Translations under genes and position numbers: made by a program
In this document: positions 26,397-34,987 of the stretch, piece after piece
Layout: every line of letters begins with the position of its first letter
Numbering within the stretch: position 1 is the stretch's first letter
NCBI GenBank assembly: GCA_027076405.1
Contig: JALTJN010000515.1
Span: forward strand, 124,001-188,000
DNA length: 64,000 nucleotides
From: Chromatiales bacterium
GTDB lineage: Bacteria > Pseudomonadota > Gammaproteobacteria > UBA6429
Reading direction: 5' to 3'
Notes under the pieces: model-generated
Told to the model about the DNA's origin: nothing
Database searches by the model: none
The model's input: the letters and a program-made list of their open reading frames with translations, nothing else

Positions 26397-26642
26397 ATGT
26401 TGTACTCGACTGAGATTATTGATGAATTAAATATTTTAAACCTTTTTGATTTAGCAAATCATCAGGAAGGAATTAAAATACATAAAGAAGCGGAAAGTCA
26501 TGTTATAGATGCCGCGAAGCGTTTACATGATAAAGGTCTCGTTACACAAGAAGACGGTGGTTATTTAACCGCGCTGGGACTGGATGCTGCAGAACATGCC
26601 CAATCTCTCTTGATTATACTGACTACCAAAAAAGAAGTTTAA
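26397..26642 (+). CDS. Small conserved gammaproteobacterial protein (TIGR02647-like)
   Basis: 81 aa. ELNILNLFDLANHQEGIKIHKEA, AAKRLHDKGLVTQEDGGYLT and GLDAAEHAQSLL match my memory of the TIGR02647 family, a small protein of unknown function with a winged-helix look. AAGAGGTAAAG is a strong ribosome binding site. It is monocistronic, and its stop overlaps the convergent M48 protease stop by 4 bases. Function unknown; a DNA-binding or accessory role would be a guess. Confidence 0.82.
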   Translation: MLYSTEIIDELNILNLFDLANHQEGIKIHKEAESHVIDAAKRLHDKGLVTQEDGGYLTALGLDAAEHAQSLLIILTTKKEV

Positions 26643-28555
26643 ATATTGATTGGTGGAACGGGGCAGTTTAAACTGGCGGCGACAGTTCTGAATAACTCTA
26701 TTCCTTTTCGTGTTGTTTTTCCATCCGTCATAATTATAGTTGCGCATGCTTTTACAATACGAGACTTAAGAAGTGGTTTGAGCTGCATAAGCCGATCGAG
26801 AGATTCATTTAGTTTGTTTAACGTAATTTCATCTTTTTCAACAAAGTTAAATGCTTTAGCGCCTATTTGATTGCGGCCACGATCAAAAGCTTGTTTTGCA
26901 TTAGTGTCATCGACATCATCTTTATGCTCAGTATGAGCAATAAGTGATAATAAAACCTCAGCCTCGCTTTTAACCGCCCCCAAGTAAGCATATTTTTCTT
27001 TTGCAGGCTTTCGTAATAAAAAATACTCATCAAGTTGTTGTATAACCAATCTTTGGATAACCCATTCATTTAAATCGACAGATTTGTCTGATGTTATTAC
27101 CTCATTAATCGTATATCTGAATTGTTTATATTGTTTTTCAGAAAGCTCGCGTAATGTTGTTACACATAATTCCAACAAAGGTAATATGAGCCGCTCATCT
27201 ATTTTTTCGAATTCAGGGTAGAGTTTTCTTGTCAGTGCCGGCATTGCACTGTCTGCATATTTTTCAAGTAAGCCCCAGGCTTGTTCCTTGTTATTTTGCT
27301 CTCTTATCAATATAGAATATAAAACAGCTCGAGCTGAAAATGCATCTTCAGATGCTGATTTTAGTTTTTGTGGAATATTTATAATTATTTGTTGAGCATA
27401 TTCTATATTCTCTTCAGTGACTGTCCCTATCTGATTTATTACCTGATCAATTGCTGCAAGAACAACAGGAGTAGTTACTCCTAATCCTTTATTAATAGAT
27501 GTTTTGTCGTTTTCTTTTTTAGATGTACTTTCAGCTGTCACATTTGGAACAATATAATTCCCATCCCAGGTAGGATCAATTTTTTTAATTCGTTCATCAA
27601 GTGGTGGATGAGTTGCAAGCATTGAACCTAATAGAGAGCTTATACCTGTTGCAAAGTAAGCATGACTGTATTCTGAAGCAGAAGGTGTTTCGAGAATAGA
27701 ACCTTCATCAAGTCCGCCAATTTTCTTTAAAGCACCGGCGATAGTGTCTTTATTACGAGTAAATTGAACCGCAGATGCATCGGCTAAAAATTCTCTTTGA
27801 CGACTCACTGCTGCTTTTATCCATGAACCAAAGAAGGTACCGGCATAACCGATGACCATTAATCCAATTCCAATAATAATTATGCCGCCGCCATTATTCT
27901 TTTTTCCGCTTGAAAAGCGAATTGTGCGAAGCATGTATTCGCCAATGATGCCAATTAACAATATGCCATGAAGAATACCAATCAATCGCAAGTTTAATCG
28001 CATATCACCGTTAAGAATATGGCTGAACTCATGCGCAATAACACCTTGCAATTCATCTCTGGAAAGCTGTTTTATAGCGCCTCGTGTAACCCCGATGACC
28101 GTATTGTTATGTGATTGTCCTGCAGCAAAGGCATTAATACCGGGTTCATCTAACAAATAAACTTTAGGAATTGGCATGCCCGCAGCAATTGACATTTCTT
28201 CAACAATATTAAGGAGCGTTCTTTCATCAAGTTCTTCTGTGCTTTGGGGAACGAGTTTGCCTCCAAGCATTTCTGCAACTGCAGAGCCACCTTTTGACAA
28301 AGAAATCACTTTATAAAGACTACCTAAAAGAATAAGTAGACTCACACCAATTGTAATAGCAGCGGCTAATTTTGGATCAAAGCTATAAATTAGAGTATCA
28401 ACTAAAGGTTCGGCTTCATCTGCCTGCATGTAAGCAAAAGTTCCAAACAACAGAATGTTAGTTAATATAATTAAAGATATAACAGCCAGAATAAATAAAA
28501 AAACAAGTTGTGTTGTATGTTTCCGAGCCTTGTCTTGTGCTGTAAAAAAATTCAT
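26639..28555 (-). CDS. HtpX-like M48 metalloprotease
   Basis: 638 aa. The N-terminal half is an M48/HtpX membrane protease: helices at about 14-36 and 62-82, zinc motif H175-E176-F-S-H179, third ligand in REFLADASAVQFTRN, and two further helices. The C-terminal half (about 345-638) is a helical soluble region absent from E. coli HtpX and includes AKQAFDRGRNQIGAKAFN, so this is the longer LemA-partnered type. It handles misfolded membrane proteins. It starts 8 bp after lemA and overlaps the small conserved gene at the stop. Confidence 0.9.
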   Translation of the reverse strand: MNFFTAQDKARKHTTQLVFLFILAVISLIILTNILLFGTFAYMQADEAEPLVDTLIYSFDPKLAAAITIGVSLLILLGSLYKVISLSKGGSAVAEMLGGKLVPQSTEELDERTLLNIVEEMSIAAGMPIPKVYLLDEPGINAFAAGQSHNNTVIGVTRGAIKQLSRDELQGVIAHEFSHILNGDMRLNLRLIGILHGILLIGIIGEYMLRTIRFSSGKKNNGGGIIIIGIGLMVIGYAGTFFGSWIKAAVSRQREFLADASAVQFTRNKDTIAGALKKIGGLDEGSILETPSASEYSHAYFATGISSLLGSMLATHPPLDERIKKIDPTWDGNYIVPNVTAESTSKKENDKTSINKGLGVTTPVVLAAIDQVINQIGTVTEENIEYAQQIIINIPQKLKSASEDAFSARAVLYSILIREQNNKEQAWGLLEKYADSAMPALTRKLYPEFEKIDERLILPLLELCVTTLRELSEKQYKQFRYTINEVITSDKSVDLNEWVIQRLVIQQLDEYFLLRKPAKEKYAYLGAVKSEAEVLLSLIAHTEHKDDVDDTNAKQAFDRGRNQIGAKAFNFVEKDEITLNKLNESLDRLMQLKPLLKSRIVKACATIIMTDGKTTRKGIELFRTVAASLNCPVPPINI

Positions 28556-28563
28556 TCGGCTAT

Positions 28564-29160
28564 TTAAAATGAAACTTTAGGAGCAGCTTGAATTTGTTCG
28601 CTATCTTCAAACTCAAGTAAAGAAGCATCTTTCATATGTCCAAACATGCCGGCAAAAATATTTTGTGGGAATGATTGTTTGTAAGTGTTGTATTCCATCA
28701 CCTGATCATTAAATGCCTGTCGTGCAAATGAGACCTTATTTTCTGTGCTGGTTAATTCTTCTGTAAGTTGCATCATATTCTGGTTAGCTTTTAGTTCAGG
28801 ATAAGCTTCGACAACAATATTCATTTTACCCATTGCTCCCGCAAGATTTCCTTCTGCCTGACTTAAGCCTTGCATAGTTGTTGCATCGCCTGGATTTTTT
28901 TGCGCTGCGGATAAACTATTAGAAGCGGTATTCCTTGCCTGAATAACAGCATCAAGTGTTTCTCGTTCATGCTTTAAATAGCCTTTAGCTGTTTCAACTA
29001 AATTAGGTATAAGGTCATAACGTCTTTTTAATTGCACTTCAATTTGTGAAAAAGCATTTTTAAAGCGATTACGTAATGCAACCAGAGTATTAAAAATAGA
29101 AATAATGTATAAAATAATTGCACCGATGATAACGAGTGTAACAATGCCTGAAATTTCCAT
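28564..29160 (-). CDS. lemA: LemA family protein
   Basis: 198 aa from the ATG at 29160, which has GGAG 6 bases upstream; an earlier start at 29217 gives 19 non-matching residues. One N-terminal membrane helix (about 4-23) is followed by the LemA helical bundle: NTLVALRNRFKNAFSQIEVQLKRRYDLIPNLVETAKGY and AYPELKANQNMMQLTEELTSTENKVSFARQAFND, family hallmarks. LemA and an M48 protease commonly occur as a pair, as here, and probably form an envelope quality-control unit. Confidence 0.95.
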   Translation of the reverse strand: MEISGIVTLVIIGAIILYIISIFNTLVALRNRFKNAFSQIEVQLKRRYDLIPNLVETAKGYLKHERETLDAVIQARNTASNSLSAAQKNPGDATTMQGLSQAEGNLAGAMGKMNIVVEAYPELKANQNMMQLTEELTSTENKVSFARQAFNDQVMEYNTYKQSFPQNIFAGMFGHMKDASLLEFEDSEQIQAAPKVSF

Positions 29161-29243
29161 AGTGACTCCACTTTTTTGTTTTATTTTATATTTTTTTAGG
29201 ATATCTAAACTATACAAGATATAGTATATAAAGACATGATGGT

Positions 29244-30629
29244 TTAACTCAATTTTTTGACTTTAAATTTTCGACCTTTAATTTTCCCTTCAGATAATGT
29301 TCGTACCGCTTGTTTTGCTACAGAGCGCTCCACTGCAACATACGAAAAGGTGTCAAAGAGATCAATTTTTCCAATTTGTTTACCTTGCAAATCGGTATTT
29401 GCCGTTAATGCACCTAAAATGTCACCTGCACGCACTTTATTTTTGCGCCCTCCATTGATACTAATTGTTGCCATAGGCGGGCTTAACCTGAAATTCTCTT
29501 TACGTTTAAGTGTGTCGGGCTTAGCTATAGTAAATGTTGTTTTCAGGTATTCTTCAATCCGGTTTACTTTGTGAGACTCTGAAGCGATAAATAAGCTGAT
29601 AGCTATACCTTTGTTATCTGCACGTCCGGTACGCCCGATGCGATGAACATGGATTTCAGGATCCGGAGATAATTCAAAATTAACCACTGCTGTCAGATCT
29701 TTAATATCAATTCCTCTGGAAGCGACATCTGTTGCAATCAATATTGAACTACTTTTGTTTGAAAACTGTACTAGTACCCGATCGCGGTCTTTTTGCTCCA
29801 GATCACCATGTAGCGCTAGAGCATGAAAACCTTCATGCCATAGCGACTCGGCTAGTTCCTGTGCCTGTTGTTTACGATTACAAAAAACTACAGTAGATTC
29901 CGGTTTAAAATGATGGAGTATCGAAATTAAGGTTTGTGTTCTTTCACCTTTTTCAACTTCGTAAAAGATTTGTTCTATTTTACTTTCACTGTGCGAGCTT
30001 TGCAGACGTAGTTCAATGGGATCAGTTTGAATTTCGTCACTGATTTTTCGTATTTCATCCGGATAAGTGGCTGAAAACAACAGGGTCTGCCGTTTTTTTG
30101 GCGTGTTATGAATGATATTCATGATGTCTTCATGAAAGCCCATGTCCAGCATGCGATCGGCTTCATCTAATACCAGTATTTTTAAGTCTGACAGGTTTAA
30201 AGATTGCTTATCAAGCAAATGTTTGAGTATTCTGCCTGGTGTACCAACAACAATATGTGGGCTATGTTCGAGTGAAGCAAGCTGCGGTGCGATAGGTTTA
30301 CCCCCGCATAATGTCAGGATCTTGGTATTAGGAATGGCTCGCGCTAAGCGGCGAATTTCTTTACTTACCTGATCGGCAAGTTCACGGGTAGGGCAGAGTA
30401 CAAGTGCCTGAGTCTGATACTTTTTAATATCCAGATGATTCAGTAAACCAATGGCAAAAGCTGCTGTTTTACCACTGCCTGTCTTGGCCTGTGCAAGCAA
30501 ATCTTTACCTTCTAATATTGGTGGAAGCGCCTGAGCCTGTATCGGTGTCATCTTCTCATAACCGAGAGACTGAATGTTTGATAGTTGTTCAGCAGGGAGA
30601 GAAAGCGTAGAAAAGTCAGTTTTTATCAC
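29244..30629 (-). CDS. dbpA: ATP-dependent RNA helicase DbpA
   Basis: 461 aa DEAD-box helicase with all motifs: Q motif, AKTGSGKT, PTRELADQV, TPGRIL, DEADRMLDMGF, SAT, and HRIGRTGR. The last 75 residues are the DbpA-specific RNA-binding domain (MATISINGGRKNKVRAGDILGALT..GKIDLFDTFSYVAVE), which in E. coli recognises 23S rRNA hairpin 92 for 50S assembly. The start is GTG (GTG-ATA-AAA). The gene is separated from lemA by 83 bp and likely monocistronic. Confidence 0.95.
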   Translation of the reverse strand: MIKTDFSTLSLPAEQLSNIQSLGYEKMTPIQAQALPPILEGKDLLAQAKTGSGKTAAFAIGLLNHLDIKKYQTQALVLCPTRELADQVSKEIRRLARAIPNTKILTLCGGKPIAPQLASLEHSPHIVVGTPGRILKHLLDKQSLNLSDLKILVLDEADRMLDMGFHEDIMNIIHNTPKKRQTLLFSATYPDEIRKISDEIQTDPIELRLQSSHSESKIEQIFYEVEKGERTQTLISILHHFKPESTVVFCNRKQQAQELAESLWHEGFHALALHGDLEQKDRDRVLVQFSNKSSSILIATDVASRGIDIKDLTAVVNFELSPDPEIHVHRIGRTGRADNKGIAISLFIASESHKVNRIEEYLKTTFTIAKPDTLKRKENFRLSPPMATISINGGRKNKVRAGDILGALTANTDLQGKQIGKIDLFDTFSYVAVERSVAKQAVRTLSEGKIKGRKFKVKKLS

Positions 30630-30816
30630 GAATTAAGTCTTTTAATAGTTAATAGAAGGTGAATGATAGCAGATTATCAAGTAAATCAGTCATTTAGAGG
30701 GCTCTGTGCCTCGTTTATATTAGAAAATAGTGATATAATACGGCGCTTAATTGCTCCTGAGCAGTTATATCTTCGCATTACACCCAAATTACATAAAATT
30801 TAAGAGAAAACTAAGA

Positions 30817-32547
30817 ATGACATTACAGTCCGTATTCCCGTTTTTGCAATGGTTTAAATTAATAACTAAAGAGTCAATAAAAGCCGATTTCATTGCCGGT
30901 TTCACCGGGGCAGTTATTGTATTACCTCAGGGCGTTGCTTTTGCAACAATTGCCGGTTTACCGCCCGAGTATGGCTTATATACTGCAATGGTCACACCTA
31001 TCATTGCGGCCTTATTTGGCTCATCACGACACCTTATTTCCGGACCAACGACCGCAATATCGATAGTCGTGTTCTCGGCAGTCAGTAATCATGCCGAACC
31101 TGGGTCAGCTGAGTTTATCTCATTGGCTTTGACCTTAACTTTTCTTGCCGGTGTTTATCAGCTTGCTTTCGGTCTGGCCAGATTAGGTTCACTGGTTAAT
31201 TTTGTTTCTCATACCGTGGTCATAGGCTTTACAGCAGGCGCTGCTATATTGATTGCAACCAGCCAAATTAAGAATATTACCGGTATTCATGTTCCCAAGG
31301 GTGAAGCTTTTATCAATGTCTGGATAGATGTATTTACAAATATTGGTCAAACCAACATGTACATTTTTATCGTCGCTATTGTGACTTTAATCTCTACTGT
31401 TTTAATTAAACGCTACTTACCAAAAATACCAAATTTACTGGTTGGTTTAATTATAGGGAGTTTTGTTGCGCTGTATTTAGGTGGGGCAGAACATAATATT
31501 AAGCTAGTAGGGGAGATACCGGCACATTTACCACCGTTATCTACACCTGACTTTTCTTTTGCATCAATCAGAATGCTGGCACCAGAAGCATTTGCTGTTG
31601 CATTACTTGGTTTAATTGAAGCCGTCTCAATTAGTCGGGCTGTCGCCAACAAGTCTAATCAACGCATTGATTCTAATCAGGAATTTATCGGTCAGGGCTT
31701 ATCTAATATGACCGGTAGTTTCTTCTCCAGTTATGCTGGTTCAGGTTCATTCACACGTTCAGGCATAAACTATGACGCAGGTGCTAAAACACCTTTATCT
31801 GCCATTTTTGCAGCTGTTATGCTTATGTTGATTGTTTTACTGATTGCACCATTAACGGCTTATTTACCTGTTGCAGCCATGGGTGGGGTTATTTTAGTTG
31901 TTGCGTACAATTTAATTGATGTGCATCATATAAAAGAGATATTGAAATACAGTAAATCTGAATCTTCAATTCTTTTAACAACGTTCTTTGCCACTCTTTT
32001 CCTTGAGCTGGAATTTGCCATTTACTTAGGTGTTATATTGTCACTGGTTATCTTTTTGGCCAGAACGTCAACACCGGAAATTGTTACTCTAGCACCAGAT
32101 GAAGAAGATTCTACAGGCAAGAAAAAACTTGTTAACATTAGTAAGAAACCATTAAATCAGTGCCCGCAATTAAAAATAATTCGTGTTGATATGTCGATGT
32201 ATTTCGGTTCGATTAATCATATACAGAACCGTTTGCATCATTTGATCGAACAAGAAAATGTAAAACATATTTTAATTATTGGTACCGGAATTAACTTTAT
32301 TGATTTAAGTGCGGCAGAGGCTCTGGTTACAGATGCTAACAGACTTAAAAAAATGGGTGGTGGACTGTATTTTGCTGAGTTAAAAGCAAGCGTCTATGAA
32401 TATATTAGTCGTAATTGTTTTGTTGCTAAAGTCGGCAATAAAAATTTCTTTGACTCTAAACGAGATGCAATTAAAGCCATTTATAAAAAGCTAGATCAAG
32501 AAAAGTGTGCAACCTGTGAAGCACGTGTTTTCACTGAATGTCAGTAA
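30817..32547 (+). CDS. SulP-family anion transporter
   Basis: 576 aa from ATG at 30817; an upstream TTG at 30751 would add 22 residues and break the usual N-terminus (LQSVFPFLQWFK). The membrane part has the SulP signatures (AGFTGAVIVLPQGVAFATIAGLPPEYGLY, GPTTAIS, SSYAGSGSFTRSG), followed by a cytoplasmic STAS domain (about 445-545: RVDMSMYFGSINHI, FIDLSAAEAL). A cysteine-rich tail (KCATCEARVFTECQ) follows. It may import sulfate, bicarbonate or dicarboxylate; not decided by sequence. A terminator follows. Confidence 0.92.
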   Translation: MTLQSVFPFLQWFKLITKESIKADFIAGFTGAVIVLPQGVAFATIAGLPPEYGLYTAMVTPIIAALFGSSRHLISGPTTAISIVVFSAVSNHAEPGSAEFISLALTLTFLAGVYQLAFGLARLGSLVNFVSHTVVIGFTAGAAILIATSQIKNITGIHVPKGEAFINVWIDVFTNIGQTNMYIFIVAIVTLISTVLIKRYLPKIPNLLVGLIIGSFVALYLGGAEHNIKLVGEIPAHLPPLSTPDFSFASIRMLAPEAFAVALLGLIEAVSISRAVANKSNQRIDSNQEFIGQGLSNMTGSFFSSYAGSGSFTRSGINYDAGAKTPLSAIFAAVMLMLIVLLIAPLTAYLPVAAMGGVILVVAYNLIDVHHIKEILKYSKSESSILLTTFFATLFLELEFAIYLGVILSLVIFLARTSTPEIVTLAPDEEDSTGKKKLVNISKKPLNQCPQLKIIRVDMSMYFGSINHIQNRLHHLIEQENVKHILIIGTGINFIDLSAAEALVTDANRLKKMGGGLYFAELKASVYEYISRNCFVAKVGNKNFFDSKRDAIKAIYKKLDQEKCATCEARVFTECQ

Positions 32548-32579
32548 CACTAAAACTAAAACACTAATAGCACATATAA

Positions 32580-32604
32580 AAAGGGGCCTGACGGCTCCTT
32601 TTTT
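32580..32604 (+). terminator. Rho-independent terminator after the SulP gene
   Basis: AAAGGGGCC (32580-32588) pairs with GGCTCCTTT (32593-32601) around TGAC, nine base pairs with one G-T pair, followed by a run of Ts. Confidence 0.85.
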
Positions 32605-32671
32605 ATTTACGGGCTTATATTACTCTATTTAACATAATATATATTATACCGCCATTATGTGTTTGTTGTGT

Positions 32672-34807
32672 TTATCGGACACTTTGACGGGAATTAGATG
32701 AAAACCACTGTTCAACTTGATGTTGTTCTAGAGGTTTACTAAAGTAAAATCCCTGTATGGTCACACCATGAATCTGTTCAACCATTTTAAGTTCTTCTAA
32801 TGTCTCAACACCTTCAAATACATTTTCAATACCTAAACTTTCGCTCATAGTAATAATTGCTCTAACAATATCTTGAAGATTTTTGTTCTCATGAATACCT
32901 GTAATTAGCGAACGATCAATTTTAATAACATCAATCGGTAATTTAGTGAGATACTCAAACGAAGTGTACCCAGTACCAAAATCATCTAGAGCAATAGTAC
33001 ATCCAAGATTGCTAATATCGCTCAAAAACATTTGAGTCTGACTAAAATCATCAATCAATACTGATTCAGTAATTTCAAATTCAACTAACTCTGGTTCTAT
33101 ACATGCTTCGTTAATAAAGCCCTCAATCTTATGACTAAAATTATTAACTCCACATTGTAATGCAGACAAATTGATGGACACCTTAGTGTTATTATTTTTT
33201 CCAGATTTTATGAATCTCAAGACTTCCTCAATAATCCATTCACCCACAGAGTAGATAAGACCTGTTTCTTCTAGTACCGGAATAAACTTAAAAGGCGATA
33301 CAACACCAAACTCAGGGCTGTTCCAGCGTATTAATGCTTCAAACCCGGTTGTTTGTTGTGTATGTAGATCGACTTGAGGCTGATAAACGAGAAAAAACTC
33401 ATTATTATCCAGAGCCTTACGTAAAGCATTTTCAAGATTTAAACGATCGGTAATTTTGCTGGACATAGCATTAGAATAAAACTGAAAATTGTTTCGACCA
33501 ATATTCTTTGCTTCATACAATGCTGTATCCGACATTTTTATGAGCTCCAATGCATCATCACCATCAAGTGGATACATAGAAATTCCAATACTCACTCCAA
33601 TATGGACGACATGTCCTTCGATATCAAATTTTTTGTTAAGTGATTCAATTATTTTATTAGAGACAACAAAAGGTTCCCGAGCATCATGCATGTTTTCTAA
33701 ACAGATAATAAATTCATCCCCGCTATTTCTAGCAATCGTATCACTATCTCTTAATAAATTTTTTAATCTGTCGGCAACACTTTTTAGTAATTTATCACCT
33801 ATATAATGACCATAGCTATCATTGATTGTCTTAAAACGGTCTAAGTCGATAAACAATATGCCTAATAACGACTGGTTTCTTTTTGCTTGTAGTAAGGACC
33901 TCTTTAATTCTTCAATAAATAAAGAACGGTTGGGCAGCTCTGTTAACTCATCATAATAAGCAAGATATTCCAGCTGTTTTTCGACAATTCTTCTTATTCC
34001 AATTTGGTCATTGAGACTTTCATTAATCGTTTTAAGTTCTTTTGTTCTTTCGTTAACTGTTTGTTCTAAAAGTTTCTGGTGATTTTCTAACTCAATCTGA
34101 GCTTTTTTCCTGTTTGTAATTTCAGTTTGCATTTCTGAAATTAATTTAATATTTTCATCTATTAGCGAACGCCCCTTTTTAAATTGAAGGTTAAAATTCT
34201 TGGCAATCGTCAACATAAACCATGAAAACACAATCGTGGCCACAACCACTGAAGGCGAGTCATTAAGTATGAAAACAATAATTAATGCCGCAATCTGGGG
34301 TAAAGCAAAGGCAAGATAAGCCCTTAACCAAACAGATAAAGTCCCAACAGCTGCAGTAATGAGGCCTAGATTTACAATTGTTAAAAAAATCCTTAAATCA
34401 TTATTATCAAGATCATAATAAGCAATTGATAAAAGAGAAAAATCCAGTCCTAGCAAAAAGCTGGCAACGACATAATAATGAGAGTAAACAATTAAATGCT
34501 TCTCACCATTTTTTTGTATGTTATAAACAAGTAAAAGACGAAAAGATGTCGCAAGTAGTATGACTGAAATAAACCACCCCATGTACATCGTTACATCTGA
34601 ATATAGAAAAGTCCCCCAAACTAATACACCTGCAAATAAAATAGCTAAATTAGCAATGATTGCTTGACTAAAAAGAGTACGAATTTGATTTTTTTCAAGT
34701 GAAGTAATGGTGTTAATCCTCAGATAAATTCTACTATCGTGTATTATGTCGGCATATCTACATTTCTCTTTAAGGTGTAATCTATTAAAAATTAATATTT
34801 TGCCCAT
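32672..34807 (-). CDS. Membrane GGDEF-EAL protein (c-di-GMP turnover)
   Basis: 711 aa. Seven or so transmembrane helices (about 45-210), a coiled coil (about 220-275), then a GGDEF domain (about 280-440) and an EAL domain (about 455-700). The diguanylate cyclase signature reads RNSGDEF, so the first G is S, a variant still active in some proteins; the inhibitory RxxD (RDSD) is intact 5 residues before. The phosphodiesterase motif is complete: FEALIRW, NLSALQ, ITESVLI, DDFGTGYTS, KIDRSLI, EGVE. Probably a phosphodiesterase. Monocistronic, divergent from the fad operon. Confidence 0.93.
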   Translation of the reverse strand: MGKILIFNRLHLKEKCRYADIIHDSRIYLRINTITSLEKNQIRTLFSQAIIANLAILFAGVLVWGTFLYSDVTMYMGWFISVILLATSFRLLLVYNIQKNGEKHLIVYSHYYVVASFLLGLDFSLLSIAYYDLDNNDLRIFLTIVNLGLITAAVGTLSVWLRAYLAFALPQIAALIIVFILNDSPSVVVATIVFSWFMLTIAKNFNLQFKKGRSLIDENIKLISEMQTEITNRKKAQIELENHQKLLEQTVNERTKELKTINESLNDQIGIRRIVEKQLEYLAYYDELTELPNRSLFIEELKRSLLQAKRNQSLLGILFIDLDRFKTINDSYGHYIGDKLLKSVADRLKNLLRDSDTIARNSGDEFIICLENMHDAREPFVVSNKIIESLNKKFDIEGHVVHIGVSIGISMYPLDGDDALELIKMSDTALYEAKNIGRNNFQFYSNAMSSKITDRLNLENALRKALDNNEFFLVYQPQVDLHTQQTTGFEALIRWNSPEFGVVSPFKFIPVLEETGLIYSVGEWIIEEVLRFIKSGKNNNTKVSINLSALQCGVNNFSHKIEGFINEACIEPELVEFEITESVLIDDFSQTQMFLSDISNLGCTIALDDFGTGYTSFEYLTKLPIDVIKIDRSLITGIHENKNLQDIVRAIITMSESLGIENVFEGVETLEELKMVEQIHGVTIQGFYFSKPLEQHQVEQWFSSNSRQSVR

Positions 34808-34954
34808 ATATTAAGTATGTATTATCTGACTAAGTTATATTTACAATCAGTGTGATTATTACTAAAGTCAGATTCAGGATGACCGATATATACTAATATT
34901 CATCATGAAATTTATAAGGAACCATTTATCGATCTCATAATCAAAGTAAATAGC

Positions 34955-34972
34955 TTAACTACCTTTAGTTAA
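34955..34972. promoter_or_regulatory. Palindrome just before the fad operon
   Basis: TTAACTA-CCTT-TAGTTAA is a perfect 7+7 inverted repeat ending 15 bases before the fadE ATG, overlapping the leader. Position and symmetry suit a repressor site for fatty-acid degradation genes (FadR- or TetR/PsrA-like). The repressor is not visible here. Chance is possible in such AT-rich DNA. Confidence 0.45.
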
Positions 34973-34987
34973 TCATAAGGATTTGTA

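Noticed and set aside
34808..34987. Crp half-site (TGTGA near 34851) before the fad operon
   Set aside because: The second half is CTAAA instead of TCACA, so it is too weak.
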